A DNA stretch of 64,000 bases from Ariolimax columbianus (taxonomy: Eukaryota > Mollusca > Gastropoda > Stylommatophora > Arionidae), in assembly GCA_036924085.1 (NCBI GenBank), contig JAVGWX010000025.1, forward strand, positions 31,073,921-31,137,920, given 5' to 3'. The notes under the pieces are model-generated. The model did no database searches and was not told where the DNA came from. It saw nothing but the letters and a program-made list of their open reading frames with translations. The position numbers and the translations under genes were made by a program. Positions 1 through 9,939 of this stretch are shown piece by piece. Every line of letters begins with the position of its first letter. Position 1 is the first letter of the stretch.

Positions 1-770
1 GTCAGGCCAAAAGGCAGATATCGAAGCCTTGCTGTAAACTAAACTGCGACATAGTGTCGCAGCGTTCTTTTCAGAATAAACACTGAATAAGAAGAAAGGA
101 ACTGAGCACCTGTTGGTCTTCTTTGATGTGCAGTGATGTCTGCTCTGTTAACATAACATAATAACATTTGTCTTGAACTTGGTGTGAGGAAGCACTGAAA
201 TAAGAAAACAATGTCCTTGACCTCATACCCTGATTGTCACAATTTTAGAATGATAAGATGATCGCAAGGCATTATTTCCGTTTGCTCTGTAAGGACCTTC
301 AGGTCAACACATTTTCTTCCCCATTTTGCTTGTTTATGGTGCATAGGGGTTATCAATGTAGATGACTCCTTAAAGGAAGGATGTGGCGAAGCACTTTGTG
401 TGTTCTTGTAATGGTGGATTCTTTTAGTTTTTACACATTGAGGTTGTTAGCCCTATGCACAACCTTCTTTAGTTGCATGTATATTTTCTCAGTAAGTAGC
501 ACCGTAAACCACACATCATCATCACTTTTGAACACTAGGAGGCTTCTGTGGCCAAGAAGGGGAACCTGGCAAAACAAAGGTGAAAGAGGAGACCAAGTAA
601 TGAAGTGTCTCATGGACAACAGTCAATCCACAAATCAAAATATGTTCAGTTCCCAGTACATAAAAAGCCTTCAACAAATACACCAAGTTTTCATGTCCTA
701 AACTAGCTTCTCCAACTGCATGTTTCTTGTTACATGTGTGCTGACATGTTTCACCTCTTATACTTGCCAG
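1..770 (+). other. Intron 4 of zinc-finger gene A (partial)
   Basis: This non-coding stretch aligns along most of its length with the introns before the matching exon of copy B (about 33900-34659) and copy C (about 53200-55687). Its first ~100 bases are the 3' part of the dispersed repeat that is more complete at 33690-34000. I infer intron 4 of gene A, so exons 1-4 lie left of the window. No exon candidate with both splice sites was found. The open frames at 381-701 (+) and 522-926 (-) are not preserved in the paralogous introns. Confidence 0.7.
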
Positions 771-845
771 ACCACAAGCTCCACCAGTGAACATGCTAAC
801 ATCCCTGCTGTAGCAGTCACAGTAAAAGAGGAACTGAAGTGGGAG
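771..845 (+). CDS. Zinc-finger gene A, exon 5 (75 nt, SUMO-like motif)
   Basis: A 75-nt exon bounded by a TTGCCAG acceptor and a GTAAGC donor. It reads 25 codons without a stop, starting TTSSTSEHAN and ending VTVKEELKWE. The same exon, of equal length with the same splice sites, is at 34660-34734 (B) and 55688-55762 (C), with only a few changes. It enters and leaves in phase 0, so it joins directly to the 1468 exon. VKEE and the overlapping LKWE fit the SUMO-acceptor pattern psi-K-x-E. No known domain is recognised. Flanking introns are freely diverged while the frame is kept, which supports a real exon. Confidence 0.75.
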
Positions 846-1467
846 GTAAGCCATGAGCTGAGATAATTTTGTACTGCTAGACTTCAGCAGGTCAGGTTGT
901 CCATTACTGATATCCGAGTATATCATCTCTGACAGTCAATATTCATGACTTTGTCATTTTGTGTTATACAAAGCCAAAATCACCACATTCCAGGCTGACC
1001 AATAGGCGCTCAAACTTTTTCAGCAGACCATCGAGGGTGGCGGATACTGATGGTATTTGAAGCTTGCTGGTTGTCCCGTCCCTGTTTGGCCTCAGTTTGA
1101 TTCCAAACTTCTGGAGTCTGTGAATTACTGGATCATCGTATATATTCATTGTCTAAAAGGCAGCCATTAAGAAATGTTGTCATGTGTTCCTTTCTATCCA
1201 TATCTTATCGCACCCTCCCTGTGACTTCCAGCAGCATAAGTTTGCAGATAAGATGGATATGAACTATTTCTTATGCCCATAGTATAGGGGGTTTTGAAGC
1301 CAGCATATCAGCTCTTTCATTGAAATGGATGTAATTAAGAAAACTAACAGTTCCACCTCACAAAACATTCTGTAGTCTATTATAATGTAGTCTCTAGCAC
1401 TTCATCCTTGACAGCAGTCTGCTGTGGGACTACGTTATTTTGATATGAACCGGGTGTTCTGTTTTAG
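846..1467 (+). other. Intron 5 of gene A
   Basis: This is 622 bases between the 75-nt and 124-nt exons. It aligns with 34735-35251 (B) and 55763-56393 (C). I see no mobile element or conserved frame; the small - strand frame at 964-1149 is disrupted in the other copies. Confidence 0.6.
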
Positions 1468-1591
1468 GTGCTTCATGCAGATGGCCTTTGTGAAGATGTT
1501 GACATTCAGAGCCAAGCCACAAGAAGTTTAGACTGCAATCAGCCAGGAATGGTATCAGCTGATCTGCTTGTTTCACATGACAGTAATAAAG
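1468..1591 (+). CDS. Zinc-finger gene A, exon 6 (124 nt)
   Basis: A 124-nt exon after a GTTTTAG acceptor and before a GTATAC donor. The frame VLHADGLCEDVDIQSQA...LLVSHDSNK continues from the 75-nt exon in phase 0 and exits after one base (phase 1). That base joins GC at the start of the 2631 exon to make a glycine codon, so the frame stays open. Copies at 35252-35375 and 56394-56517 have the same length, phase and splice sites. The peptide is acidic and matches no domain I know. The frame also runs into the intron, but the conserved donor at 1592 marks the coding end. Confidence 0.75.
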
Positions 1592-2630
1592 GTATACTAG
1601 TCAATTATGTCTTCATTTATACACATCATTATTATTGTTCGTATTTTATGATCCATGCGAAGTATAGGGCCATTACTACATGTGCACTTTCCAACATTTG
1701 TACTGGTAGCCTGAATCTACAAACTTGTCCTGTTGGTTTTAATAGCAGTGGTTATTCATGATTATGTTACTAGCCTCAGACGCAACTTTCATCAGTCAGC
1801 TTTTGCAACAAGATTGAAAAGTTAAAATGGTCTTGTTCTATCCATTCATGGTAGCACTCTCGTGATTTATATACAGTTGACTGTATCTTCACTCGACTAA
1901 GCCTTTTTTTGGCCATGAGTTGTGGATCCCCCTTTTCTGGTACTTGTGGACTACAGTTTATACAGACCGGTGTGACCCTATCCAAGTCTGTGTAATGCTG
2001 AAATAAAATAATGTGGAGCTAGTAATGTGATGTGTAGTTTTATTTATTTGTGAATTTTAACTAAGGACACACCTTCAGGAAGTAATACACAAATATTAAC
2101 CGACATGTATTGGATTAGAAGCCACGTGAAAAGAGTAACATACATTCAACTGGAGTTTCCTAGGTGAGGGGCTAAACAAAATATAGTGTATGAAATAGTG
2201 GAGAGCAACCATTGACCCAAACGAAAAGAACAGAACAACTGTATTGCTCAGGACTGGCAACTACTTCATGTACAATTGTTATAACAGTATTTGTGATCAG
2301 GATTGATAAGATTTGTTTCTGTTTGCCTTGTTTCCCGAAGAGGGGTTAATTGTACAGTGTTTTACACCTTATGACACAGTGCACATATTTTGTTAATGGG
2401 TTTACTTTCCATGGGATACCTCCTTGGTGTTTCATGAATCTGAACAATTGGGTTTGTGAGCCGTTCTACTAACTATTTTCCAACATTGTCCATTAAACTT
2501 GATAATCTCATCAATGATTTGCTAGGAAAGGTCATGAGTTTACTGTATGGTATTGTGTTACCTTATTACCTGTATGAAGACATTCAATTGTATTGTATGA
2601 CTATCATAATCAAATGTTTTCACTTTTCAG
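1592..2630 (+). other. Intron 6 of gene A, with an in-frame 3' end
   Basis: This 1039-base intron lies between the 124-nt exon and the finger exon. Its last 175 bases happen to be open in the finger frame, which makes a false N-terminus. The A and B introns are nearly identical over the final 200 bases. C has several indels there (its intron is 58519-58905 at the equivalent end). No insertion is present, whereas the C copy of this intron holds a SINE and a LINE. Confidence 0.65.
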
Positions 2631-4765
2631 GCAGACCCACTTGTAGACAACGCTGTCTTACATTCTCTCAGCTTGGTCTCTTCAAAGAGGATATTAATGA
2701 TGTGCACATGAGTCAAGATAAGTTAGATGATCCCAGGAATAGCAATGACATGGCAACTGATAATAAGAGTAACGGAAACGAATCAACTGATCTTAGTAGC
2801 AAAGACAAGTTAGCTGATCCTAGAAGTAGTAAGGATAAGTTAATCTATTCCAGGGATAATGGAGGTGTGTTAGCAGATACCAGGTACCATTACAAAACAC
2901 AATCAGAAATATATGGGGCAAAGAATGTGCAGATTGTGATGTTTCCAGATGTGGATTGTGGAAAAGAGTCAAATAAATGTGTTTCTGTCCATGTAGGAGA
3001 TACTCAACTCAATGACAATGAAGTAGGTCATAAAATACACAGCAGCCTGGAAAAACACAACAGCTCGAGCAGTAGAGAATCAAAGTCATACAAATGTGAC
3101 ATTTCTGGTGTAAAGTTGTCTTTGGCATCAAAAGTACAGAGACTGAAAACTTATGATCAAGAGAAGTCATTTATATGTAATGAATGTGGTGTAGGGTTTG
3201 ATATCTTTAGCAATCTTACGAGGCATGTCATAGAACATTCCACAAAAAAATCTTACAAGTGTGATATTTGCATTGCATCTTTTACACAAAGGGAAAGTCT
3301 AAATGCACATAAAAGAAGACATACAGGAGAGAAGCCTCACAAGTGTGATGTTTGTGATGCATCGTTTATAAGAGCACAACATCTAAAAATTCATAAAAGA
3401 AGGCATACAGGAGAGAAGCCTTACAAGTGTGATGCATGTGATGCATCATTTATAACCAAACAGAATCTAAAATCACATAAAAGAAAACATACAGGAGAGG
3501 AGCCTTACAAGTGTGATGTTTGTAATGCATCTTTTGCAAACATTTATAATCTAAATTACCATTTAGTAAAACATACAGGAGATGTGCCTTATAAGTATAA
3601 GTGTGATGTTTGTGATGTATCATTTAGAAGAACGTACAATCTGATAATGCATAAAAGAAGGCATACTGGAGAGAAGCCTTTTAAGTGTGATGTTTGTGAT
3701 GCATCATTTGCCCACAATCAAAGTCTGAAACAACATAAAAGAAGACATACAGGAGAGAAGCCATATAAATGTGTTTCTTGTGATGCATCTTTTATAAGTG
3801 CCCAACAGCTTAAAATACATAAAAGAAAACATACAGGAGAGAAACCTTATAAGTGTGATGTTTGTGATGCATCTTATACCCAAATGGAAAGTCTAAATGT
3901 ACATAAAAGAAGACATACAGGAGAGAAGCCTTACAAGTGTGATGTTTGTGATGCATCTTTTACCAAAATGGAAAGTCTAAAAACACATAAAAGAAAACAT
4001 ACAGGAGTTGAGCCTTACAAGTGTGATGTTTGTAATGCCTCTTTTACAACCATTTATAATCTAAATTACCATTTAGGAAATCATACAGATGTGCCTCATA
4101 AGTATAAGTGTGATGTTTGTGATGTATCATTTAGAAGAACTCACCTTCTGATAAGACATAAAAGAAGGCATACTGGAGAGAAGCCTTTTAAGTGTGATGT
4201 TTGTGATGCATCATTTGGGTATAATGAAAGTCTGAAAGTACATAAAAGAAAACATACAGGAGAGAAACCATATAAATGTGTTTCTTGTGATGCATCTTTT
4301 ACAAGAGCCCAACATCTGACAATACATAAAAGAAAACATACAGGAGAGAAGCCTTATAAGTGTGATGTTTGCAATGCATCTTTTATACAATGGGAAAGGC
4401 TAAATACACATAAAAGAAGACATACAGGAGAGAAGCCTTACAAGTGTGATGTTTGTGATGCATTATTTGTAAAGAACCAGAGTCTAAAATCACATACAAG
4501 AAAACATACAGGAGAGAAACCTTATACATGCGATATATGTTGTGTATCTTTTGCTGAAATGACTATTCTGAAAAGGCACAAAGTGAAACATACAGGAGAT
4601 AAACCTTGGAAATGTCATATTTGTGGTGCATCCTTTTTATACAATGGCCTACTTAAAAAACACCAAAGAATACACACAGGTGAGAAACCATACAAGTGTG
4701 ATGTTTGTGGTGCATCGTTTGCTTACAATAAAAGTCTGAAAGAACACAAAAGAATACATACATGA
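2631..4765 (+). CDS. Zinc-finger gene A, terminal exon: 19 C2H2 fingers
   Basis: Terminal exon of a poly-C2H2 zinc-finger protein, presumably a sequence-specific nuclear DNA-binding factor; its target is unknown. The exon starts after a TTTTCAG acceptor; the frame is open upstream to 2456, but that part is intron because exon 6 joins here in phase. A hydrophilic leader of about 180 residues contains repeated DKLxDPRxS units and FKED, then one degenerate finger (KCDISGVKL), then 19 complete fingers (C-x2-C-x12-H-x3-H) with mostly TGEKPYKCDVC linkers. Fingers 5-10 and 11-16 look like a duplicated six-finger block: both begin with a YNLNYH finger followed by an odd linker (GDVPYKYKC, DVPHKYKC). 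The stop is TGA after RIHT. Finger order differs from B and C. No KRAB, SCAN, BTB or ZAD domain is visible. Confidence 0.9.
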
Positions 4766-4974
4766 TAGTAGCTTTACAAGTATAGTGTTTGAAGTGCAGT
4801 ATGTTCTTTGAAGAAGACTGTGTCAGAACACACAAAAGATGACATAGAGAAGGCAAGTTGTACACAGGGGCTTTCTTGCATTCATTATATGCAGAAACAC
4901 ATCAAGCTTCATGGAAGTAAGAGTAGTCTTTGTGATGACAACCTTGTAACCATTTTCAGAATTACAAGTACATT

Positions 4975-5324
4975 TAACCCTACCAGACCTGAGGCACTGA
5001 ACCTAACTGTCCTTTATACCTGGGTAACCCTACCAGACCTGAGGCACTGAACCTAACTGTCCCCTATACCTGGGTAACCCTACCAGACCTGAGGCACTGA
5101 ACCTAACTGTCCCCCATACCTGGGTAACCCTACCAGACCTGAGGCCCTGAACCTAACTGTCCCCCATACCTGGGTAACCCTACCAGACCTGAGGCACTGA
5201 ACCTAACTGTCCCCCATACCTGGGTAACCCTACCAGACCTGAGGCCCTGAACCTAACTGTCTCCCATACCTGGGTAACCCTACCAGACCTGAGGCACTGA
5301 ACCTAACTGTCCCCCATACCTGGG
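4975..5324. repeat. Minisatellite, 50-bp unit x 7
   Basis: There are seven direct copies of a 50-bp unit, each starting TAACCCTACCAGACCTGAGG and ending CATACCTGGG. The period is exactly 50 over the whole array, with only a few substitutions. Each unit carries one telomere-like TAACCC, but this is not a telomeric array. It sits just where the homology between the 3' flanks of A and B ends (about 4960). Confidence 0.9.
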
Positions 5325-5439
5325 CTCCCGAGCATTAAAGAGAAAAAAACCAACATGATATAGAAAAATGTTAGTTACATGCAAACACGTGGTTAGAATA
5401 AGATGTAACTTGGAGACATTGTAGAAAATAGGTTTACCT

Positions 5440-6190
5440 TTCATCTAGCGTCAAATTCCACCTTTGTGTGCCAATCCACCCAGCAAAAGGCCAAGAATCT
5501 GTCTCGAGTCATAACATTTCGAAATCCGGGAGTAAACCCAACAAAGATCCCTCATTTGTCCAATAATCCTGATAGCTGGGATTTATACATGAGTAGTCCA
5601 TATAGATCCTCAGTCCAAGAAAAGCCTTCATTTCTTCCACTGTGGCATCCTTGAAATTTTTGGCATTGTAAGAGTTGGGCTTTGCTATATGCAATTGGTG
5701 TGCCCGGAGGTTGGTTTTCTCTGTCAAATTTTGCCAGAAAGTATCATCCAAAAACAAGGATGAAAAGTCAATCGGTTCACTCTCCTCTGTGATATATCCA
5801 GGAATGTTCACTGGGCCTTTTCCATCCTCATTGAAATTCAGATCTGTATTTAGTGATACAAAATTCTTGTCCAACCTTCATCACCACCTAGATCTCCCCC
5901 ATCAGCTGTTTGAGGGACACGCCCCCCTTCTCTTACTATCGATCTAGCTCTAGATCTGCAAGGTTCAAGCTTCTCCTCATCAATCAAACTCTCACTGTCT
6001 GTTTCACTTGAACTGGAAAAGTATTCTTGATTAAATTCTGGCTCCTCAGAGTCTGAATCAACCAAATTATTGATCACCTGTTGGACTGTCATAAGCCTAG
6101 ACTTACTTTGCTTTCCCGTTGAAGTGCTTGGTTCATCAGCCGCTCGTTTCATTGTCAATTTTCCGAATTTGTTCACGTTAAACCCCACAA
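5440..6190 (-). pseudogene. piggyBac-like transposase fragment
   Basis: This is the N-terminal part of a piggyBac-family transposase (DDE_Tnp_1_7 type). Reading leftward, an acidic, serine-rich N-terminus at 6188-5850 (NNLVDSDSEEPEFNQEYFSS) is followed in another frame at 5874-5509 by the domain start (FSSLFLDDTFWQNL; FKDATVEEMKAFLGLRIYMD; YWTNEG). A further frameshift leads into NVMTRDRFLAFCW at about 5470. The catalytic Asp triad and C-terminal domain are absent, so the copy is truncated and dead. It is a different subfamily from the element at 7106-9339. I did not find a convincing inverted-repeat pair; a TTAA near 6337 may mark its right end. Confidence 0.75.
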
Positions 6191-6375
6191 AATCAATTCA
6201 AACATGGGGGCTGACATTTGCAATGACTAACTATGAGGTTTGACCACGATTGGTTGGTTATTTTTAGATTCTGTCGAATTTTATTCACCTACTACCCAAA
6301 GTACCGTAAATTCGGTATAGCGGCAGTTAAGGAAATTACCGGAAAAAGGGTACAGCAATCTGGTTTGTATATCCT

Positions 6376-6850
6376 TCATTGAGAGAGAAGCCAAACATAG
6401 GAAATTTGAGAAAGAATCTTCATGAGTGGGATGTTAGTGGTTATGGCTTCATTACAAATTTAATATGCTGAGACAATGAAACCATATATGCGAGAGAAAC
6501 CATCTGTGTGACATTTATGGTCTGGAATTTCCTTCCAGTGGCAACATGCAAGAACACATACAAGAGAGAATCCTTACGAGTGCATCATCTGTGGTCTAGG
6601 CTGTTGTTCCTGTTATCACATACAACAACACAGAACAGTTACAGGCGGAAACATGGGTGACATGTTTATGGTTTAACCTATTCTTTTGAAATTCCAAAAT
6701 CTCCAAAAGATGTTATCAACCTCATGAAAAGGAGAGATGAAAGCATCATTTTCCATGCCCTCAACACATTCAACTTATCAGTCACTTGAACATAATCCAA
6801 TCAGAACACATTCCAGAGTGTTGGTTGTGCACATATCTTTTTAAATGTCT
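6376..6850 (+). pseudogene. Decayed zinc-finger array tail of gene A
   Basis: This segment is homologous to the sequence just downstream of gene C (about 61055-61690). It holds broken finger motifs: HLCDIYGLEF-like and SYECIICGLGCCS-like stretches, each followed by remains of a linker (ACACATACAAGAGAGAATCC). Stops and frameshifts prevent any product. It lies 1.6 kb beyond the gene A stop because the minisatellite and piggyBac fragment separate them. I infer that the ancestral gene had more fingers 3' of the present stop. Confidence 0.6.
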
Positions 6851-7249
6851 AGTGTTAGGAAAGAGCTTACAAACATTTGCAGATACTGCTATTTGGCATT
6901 GGGCTAAAGGGCAAGAAGACCACAGGTCGCTAGATTCAAAAAGGGCAATAAAATCATATCCAGCAAATTATAGACTGGTGAGTTTAATGAGCATAGTCTG
7001 TAAATTGTTAGTCAATAATCAAAGAAAACATTGTAATGGATTTAGACAAGTTTAATTTAATCAGAAATAGTCAGTATGGGTTTACTAGAGGGAGATCGTG
7101 CTTAACCCTTTGGACCCTGGTCACCTGGCCTGTAAAACCCCATTCCCTTGGGCTCCTGATAAAAAAAATTTTTAAAATGGACACCTGAACAAAACTAGTT
7201 ACAATGACAAGACTAAGTGATCTGTTTCAATTATTTGATCTCAAATAGA

Positions 7250-7371
7250 CTGACCTGATCATCTCCAATATTCCAGCTTATTATGCCAGTCCTCCCAGCC
7301 TGTAGACCCACTGACCTGATCATCTCCAATATTCCTGCTTATTATGCCAGTCCTCCCAGCATGTAGACCCA
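7250..7371. repeat. 61-bp tandem duplication inside piggyBac
   Basis: Two near-identical 61-bp copies (7250-7310, 7311-7371) start CTGACCTGATCATCTCCAAT. They overlap the 3' end of the transposase frame, so the duplication probably postdates its loss. Confidence 0.8.
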
Positions 7372-8883
7372 TCCTTTAGGCTCAGATAAGTTCCACAATG
7401 TTTACACCAAAATTGTATCTTGACTTGTTTGAATGGTCTGTTTGGGAAGTCCTTGACATGCTTGTTAAATTTAAATGAGCATGCTACACAATCATTATTC
7501 CCTGTAGCTTTTGGAGACATTTGTGGATGATGGGAACCAACATTTTGCAGTCTCTGTTGTGCCTCGACACGGTTGTGAAGTTTTGCAGTAGCTGTTCTAT
7601 AATCCCCAATGAAGGATATACAAACTTCGTTCATGAACATCCCAAATTTCTTTTAGCGTCTTCCTGTTGTATTGTGGGGACTATAATGATCCATAAGTAT
7701 GTAGGCATTATTACATGCCCACATAAAGAATTTCACAATTAGCCGCCTAGGCCAGCGATAATGCCGTCGTGTCCTGTTGAGACGACAAATTTAGTCGTTG
7801 ACATCTGTGCCCCCCATGAAAGCATTATAGTCAATACAAAGTTGAGTTGAAACATCTACAGCTGTTCCATCCTTTCTTCTCCTTCTAACAGTTCCAATTT
7901 CTGTTGGGTTGTGGTAGTTGGATATACAATTTACAGGTCTTTGGTCAATCCAGACAAGGCATATAATATTGTTATGGCAAATAAATTCTGAATGATACCT
8001 GTCCATTTCCTTCTTGCCTGCCAGTACTTTAGGATAAAATTTCCTATTTGTCATTGCTGTACCTACGGCAAGTGTACCATAATCAATGTACAACTTGTCA
8101 AAGAGAGTTACACTGTTGTAGAATCTGTCCATAACAACAATATGGTTTTTGTTGACCAAATTCCCCGAAGTTAAAATTCTGATAACGATGCTACCAACAG
8201 CACCAAGATGTGGAATAATATTGTCTGCTTTTCCAGTGTAGATTTCCAGATTCAGAAAATAGCCAGAGCTTGCTTCACAAGCCATGTAAGCCTTTATTCC
8301 CCACTTTATGGGCTTTGACTTGATATACTGTTTGAAGGCAAGCCTGCTCTTCGAGGGGATCATACCTTCGTCTAAGCTCACTAGCTGTGAAGGCGAATAA
8401 TAGTGCCGAAATTTTGGTTGCAACACATCCAACATAGGCCTTACTTTGTAAAGTTTATCTGCTTTATCCAGAGCAGGGTCCTCCTCATCAACAAGATGAA
8501 GAAAAGTCCAGAGAGCAAGGAAGCGATCATGGTCCATCACAGTGCGGAAACCAGGAGTATGAGACATGAAGTTAGCAGACGAGCTTAGACCAGTACTCCT
8601 CGTAATGTGGTTTACTCACACTGTGTTCCATTTGAAGACGCAGTCCGAAGAATTCTTTCAACTCTGGCACTACTACACTTTTAAAATTGTTCGCATAGTA
8701 GCTGATTGGTTTATTGCTCCTCACCTGCTGAGCACGTCGAGTTGTCTGCTCAAACAAATTGTGCCAGAAATCATTATCCAGGAAAAGTTCTAAAAATTCA
8801 CTGGCTTTACTTTCTGGATTAATAGATTCTGGAATGTTCTTGGGGCCTATCTGCTCCATAAATGTTGTGTCTACTGCAGACAC
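7320..8883 (-). pseudogene. piggyBac transposase, frameshifted
   Basis: This is the transposase of the surrounding element, which would cut and paste DNA at TTAA. Reading leftward: the N-terminal domain at 8883-8572 (FLELFLDNDFWHNLF; LKEFFGLRLQMEHSVSKPHY; EEYWSK); the catalytic core at 8567-7791 with GFRTVMDHDRFLALWTFLH, the Asp in VSLDEGM, the Asp in VVMDRFYNS and GGTDVND; and the C-terminal cysteine-rich domain at 7640-7320 (CVACSFKFN; WCKHCGTYLSLKDGSTCWEDWH). Frame changes near 8570 and between 7640 and 7790 break it into three. Remains of the N-terminus reach about 9126 (MKRHAEK) with stops. The core is well kept, so it was inactivated fairly recently. Confidence 0.85.
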
Positions 8884-9380
8884 AGGTCTGAATATATTTA
8901 TTGGAGACCAACCTGCATCAAATTTACTAGAGACACTACCTGGGAGATGCCCCCTTCCATGCCCCTGTTAAACAGCCTGATTGCCAGAAACATCAGGAAC
9001 ATGGTAAGATGTAGCTTCATCAGAGTCTAATGAACACATGTTATCACTCAAATGATCTCAACAGCCTGTTCCATTGTTAGTCTTTTAAAAACAGTCATTT
9101 ACTGGTTTTTCTGCATGTCTTTTCATCATGAAAATATTGTAAAAATGTGTCGCAATGTGATGTTCATTGGCGCCACGATTTTGAAGTAACATTCCGGAAG
9201 ACATGTGCAAATTCTGCTGTGTCTATCCATACTATGCCCGTTCTTAGAAGATATGTGTGCTCTACCACCAAACCGGTGACTCGGGGCGTGGGTTATGTAC
9301 ACACACACACCGGTTCATCAGGATCATGGATTCAAAGGGTTAACAAATATATTAGAGTTCATGAAGTAATTTACTTTTGT

Positions 9381-9633
9381 ATTTTTTTTTGTTTTGCGTT
9401 CGCCTTATTTTTCTATTTCCTCAGGTATGTGTGTGTTGCACTGCGAGTTTTATTTTGCGACTGTCAGCCCAGTGCATCCAACTTTGGCATACATTTTATG
9501 TAAGGGTCTGCTTCCTCCTGTATTTTCTAAGGGTTTGCTTTCCTGGGGTAATGGCCGGTGCCATGATGGGGATCTAACCCAGCACCTTCGTATTGTGAGC
9601 CGTGTCACTAAACCACTAGCTCACGCCATCCCC
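9381..9633 (-). mobile_element. tRNA-derived SINE, diverged copy
   Basis: This is an older copy of the SINE that is cleaner at 22630-22883. The poly-T at the left is the 3' tail. On the - strand the head is at the right, with a box A-like stretch (GAGCTAGTGG) and a box B-like GGGTTAGATCCCC. It interrupts the CR1-like LINE between LEF and the VTKMIDKG segment. Confidence 0.75.
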
Positions 9634-9939
9634 GAGGAGGTAACTAAAATGATAGATAAAGGGAAGCCAGTGGATGTTATTTATCTAGATTTGCAAAGGC
9701 CTTTGATAGAGTACCTCATAAAATAATATTTAGAAAGTTAAGATCCCATGGAATAAGTTGGAAATTGCCAAATAGATTGGTTAACAGAGAGTGGGCATAA
9801 ATAGAGAGTACTCTGAGTAGTGTGAAGTAAAAAATGGAGTGCCACAGGACTTGGTTTTAGGACCAATTTTGTTCTTGATATATAAAAACAATTCGGACAT
9901 TGATATTTCTGCGATGTAAATAGGCTCCAATTTCCTTTC

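Larger units (their letters stand above)
7102..9343 (-). mobile_element. piggyBac DNA transposon with TTAA target duplications
   Basis: A 2234-bp element (7106-9339) flanked by TTAA on both sides (7102-7105 and 9340-9343). The ends are short inverted repeats: CCCTTTGGACCC at the left and, reversed, CCCTTTGAATCC at the right. The transposase lies on the - strand. It interrupts a CR1 reading frame exactly at TGC-TTAACA, so the target can be reconstructed. Frameshifts make the transposase non-functional, but the ends could still act if transposase were supplied in trans. Confidence 0.88.
6915..9905 (+). mobile_element. CR1-like LINE, interrupted by piggyBac and a SINE
   Basis: Reverse-transcriptase remains of a CR1-like non-LTR retrotransposon in three pieces. 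The left piece (6915-7101) has ANYRLVSLMSIVCKLL and, after a frameshift, YGFTRGRSC. The frame continues right of the piggyBac at 9344 as LTNILEF once a single TTAA is kept. The last piece (9634-9905) has VTKMIDKGKPVDVIYLDLQ then the AFDRVPHK motif A, and GVPQ...LGPILFLIY in shifted frames. Endonuclease and C-terminus are missing and many stops are present. So this is an old LINE that later received a piggyBac (7106-9339) and a SINE (9381-9633). Confidence 0.8.

Noticed and set aside
381..926. Overlapping 106- and 134-codon frames on both strands
   Set aside because: They lie in an intron, are broken in the B and C copies, have no family resemblance, and the - strand frame simply runs antisense through exon 5.
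4653..4865. - strand 70-codon frame, repeated at 38297-38509
   Set aside because: It is antisense to the last fingers of the gene; its conservation follows from the sense coding sequence.
4975..5324. Possible interstitial telomere because of repeated TAACCC
   Set aside because: TAACCC occurs once per 50-bp unit; there is no tandem hexamer run.
9147..9503. 118-codon + strand frame across the piggyBac end
   Set aside because: It crosses the transposon boundary at 9339 and a SINE tail; it is a chance frame.
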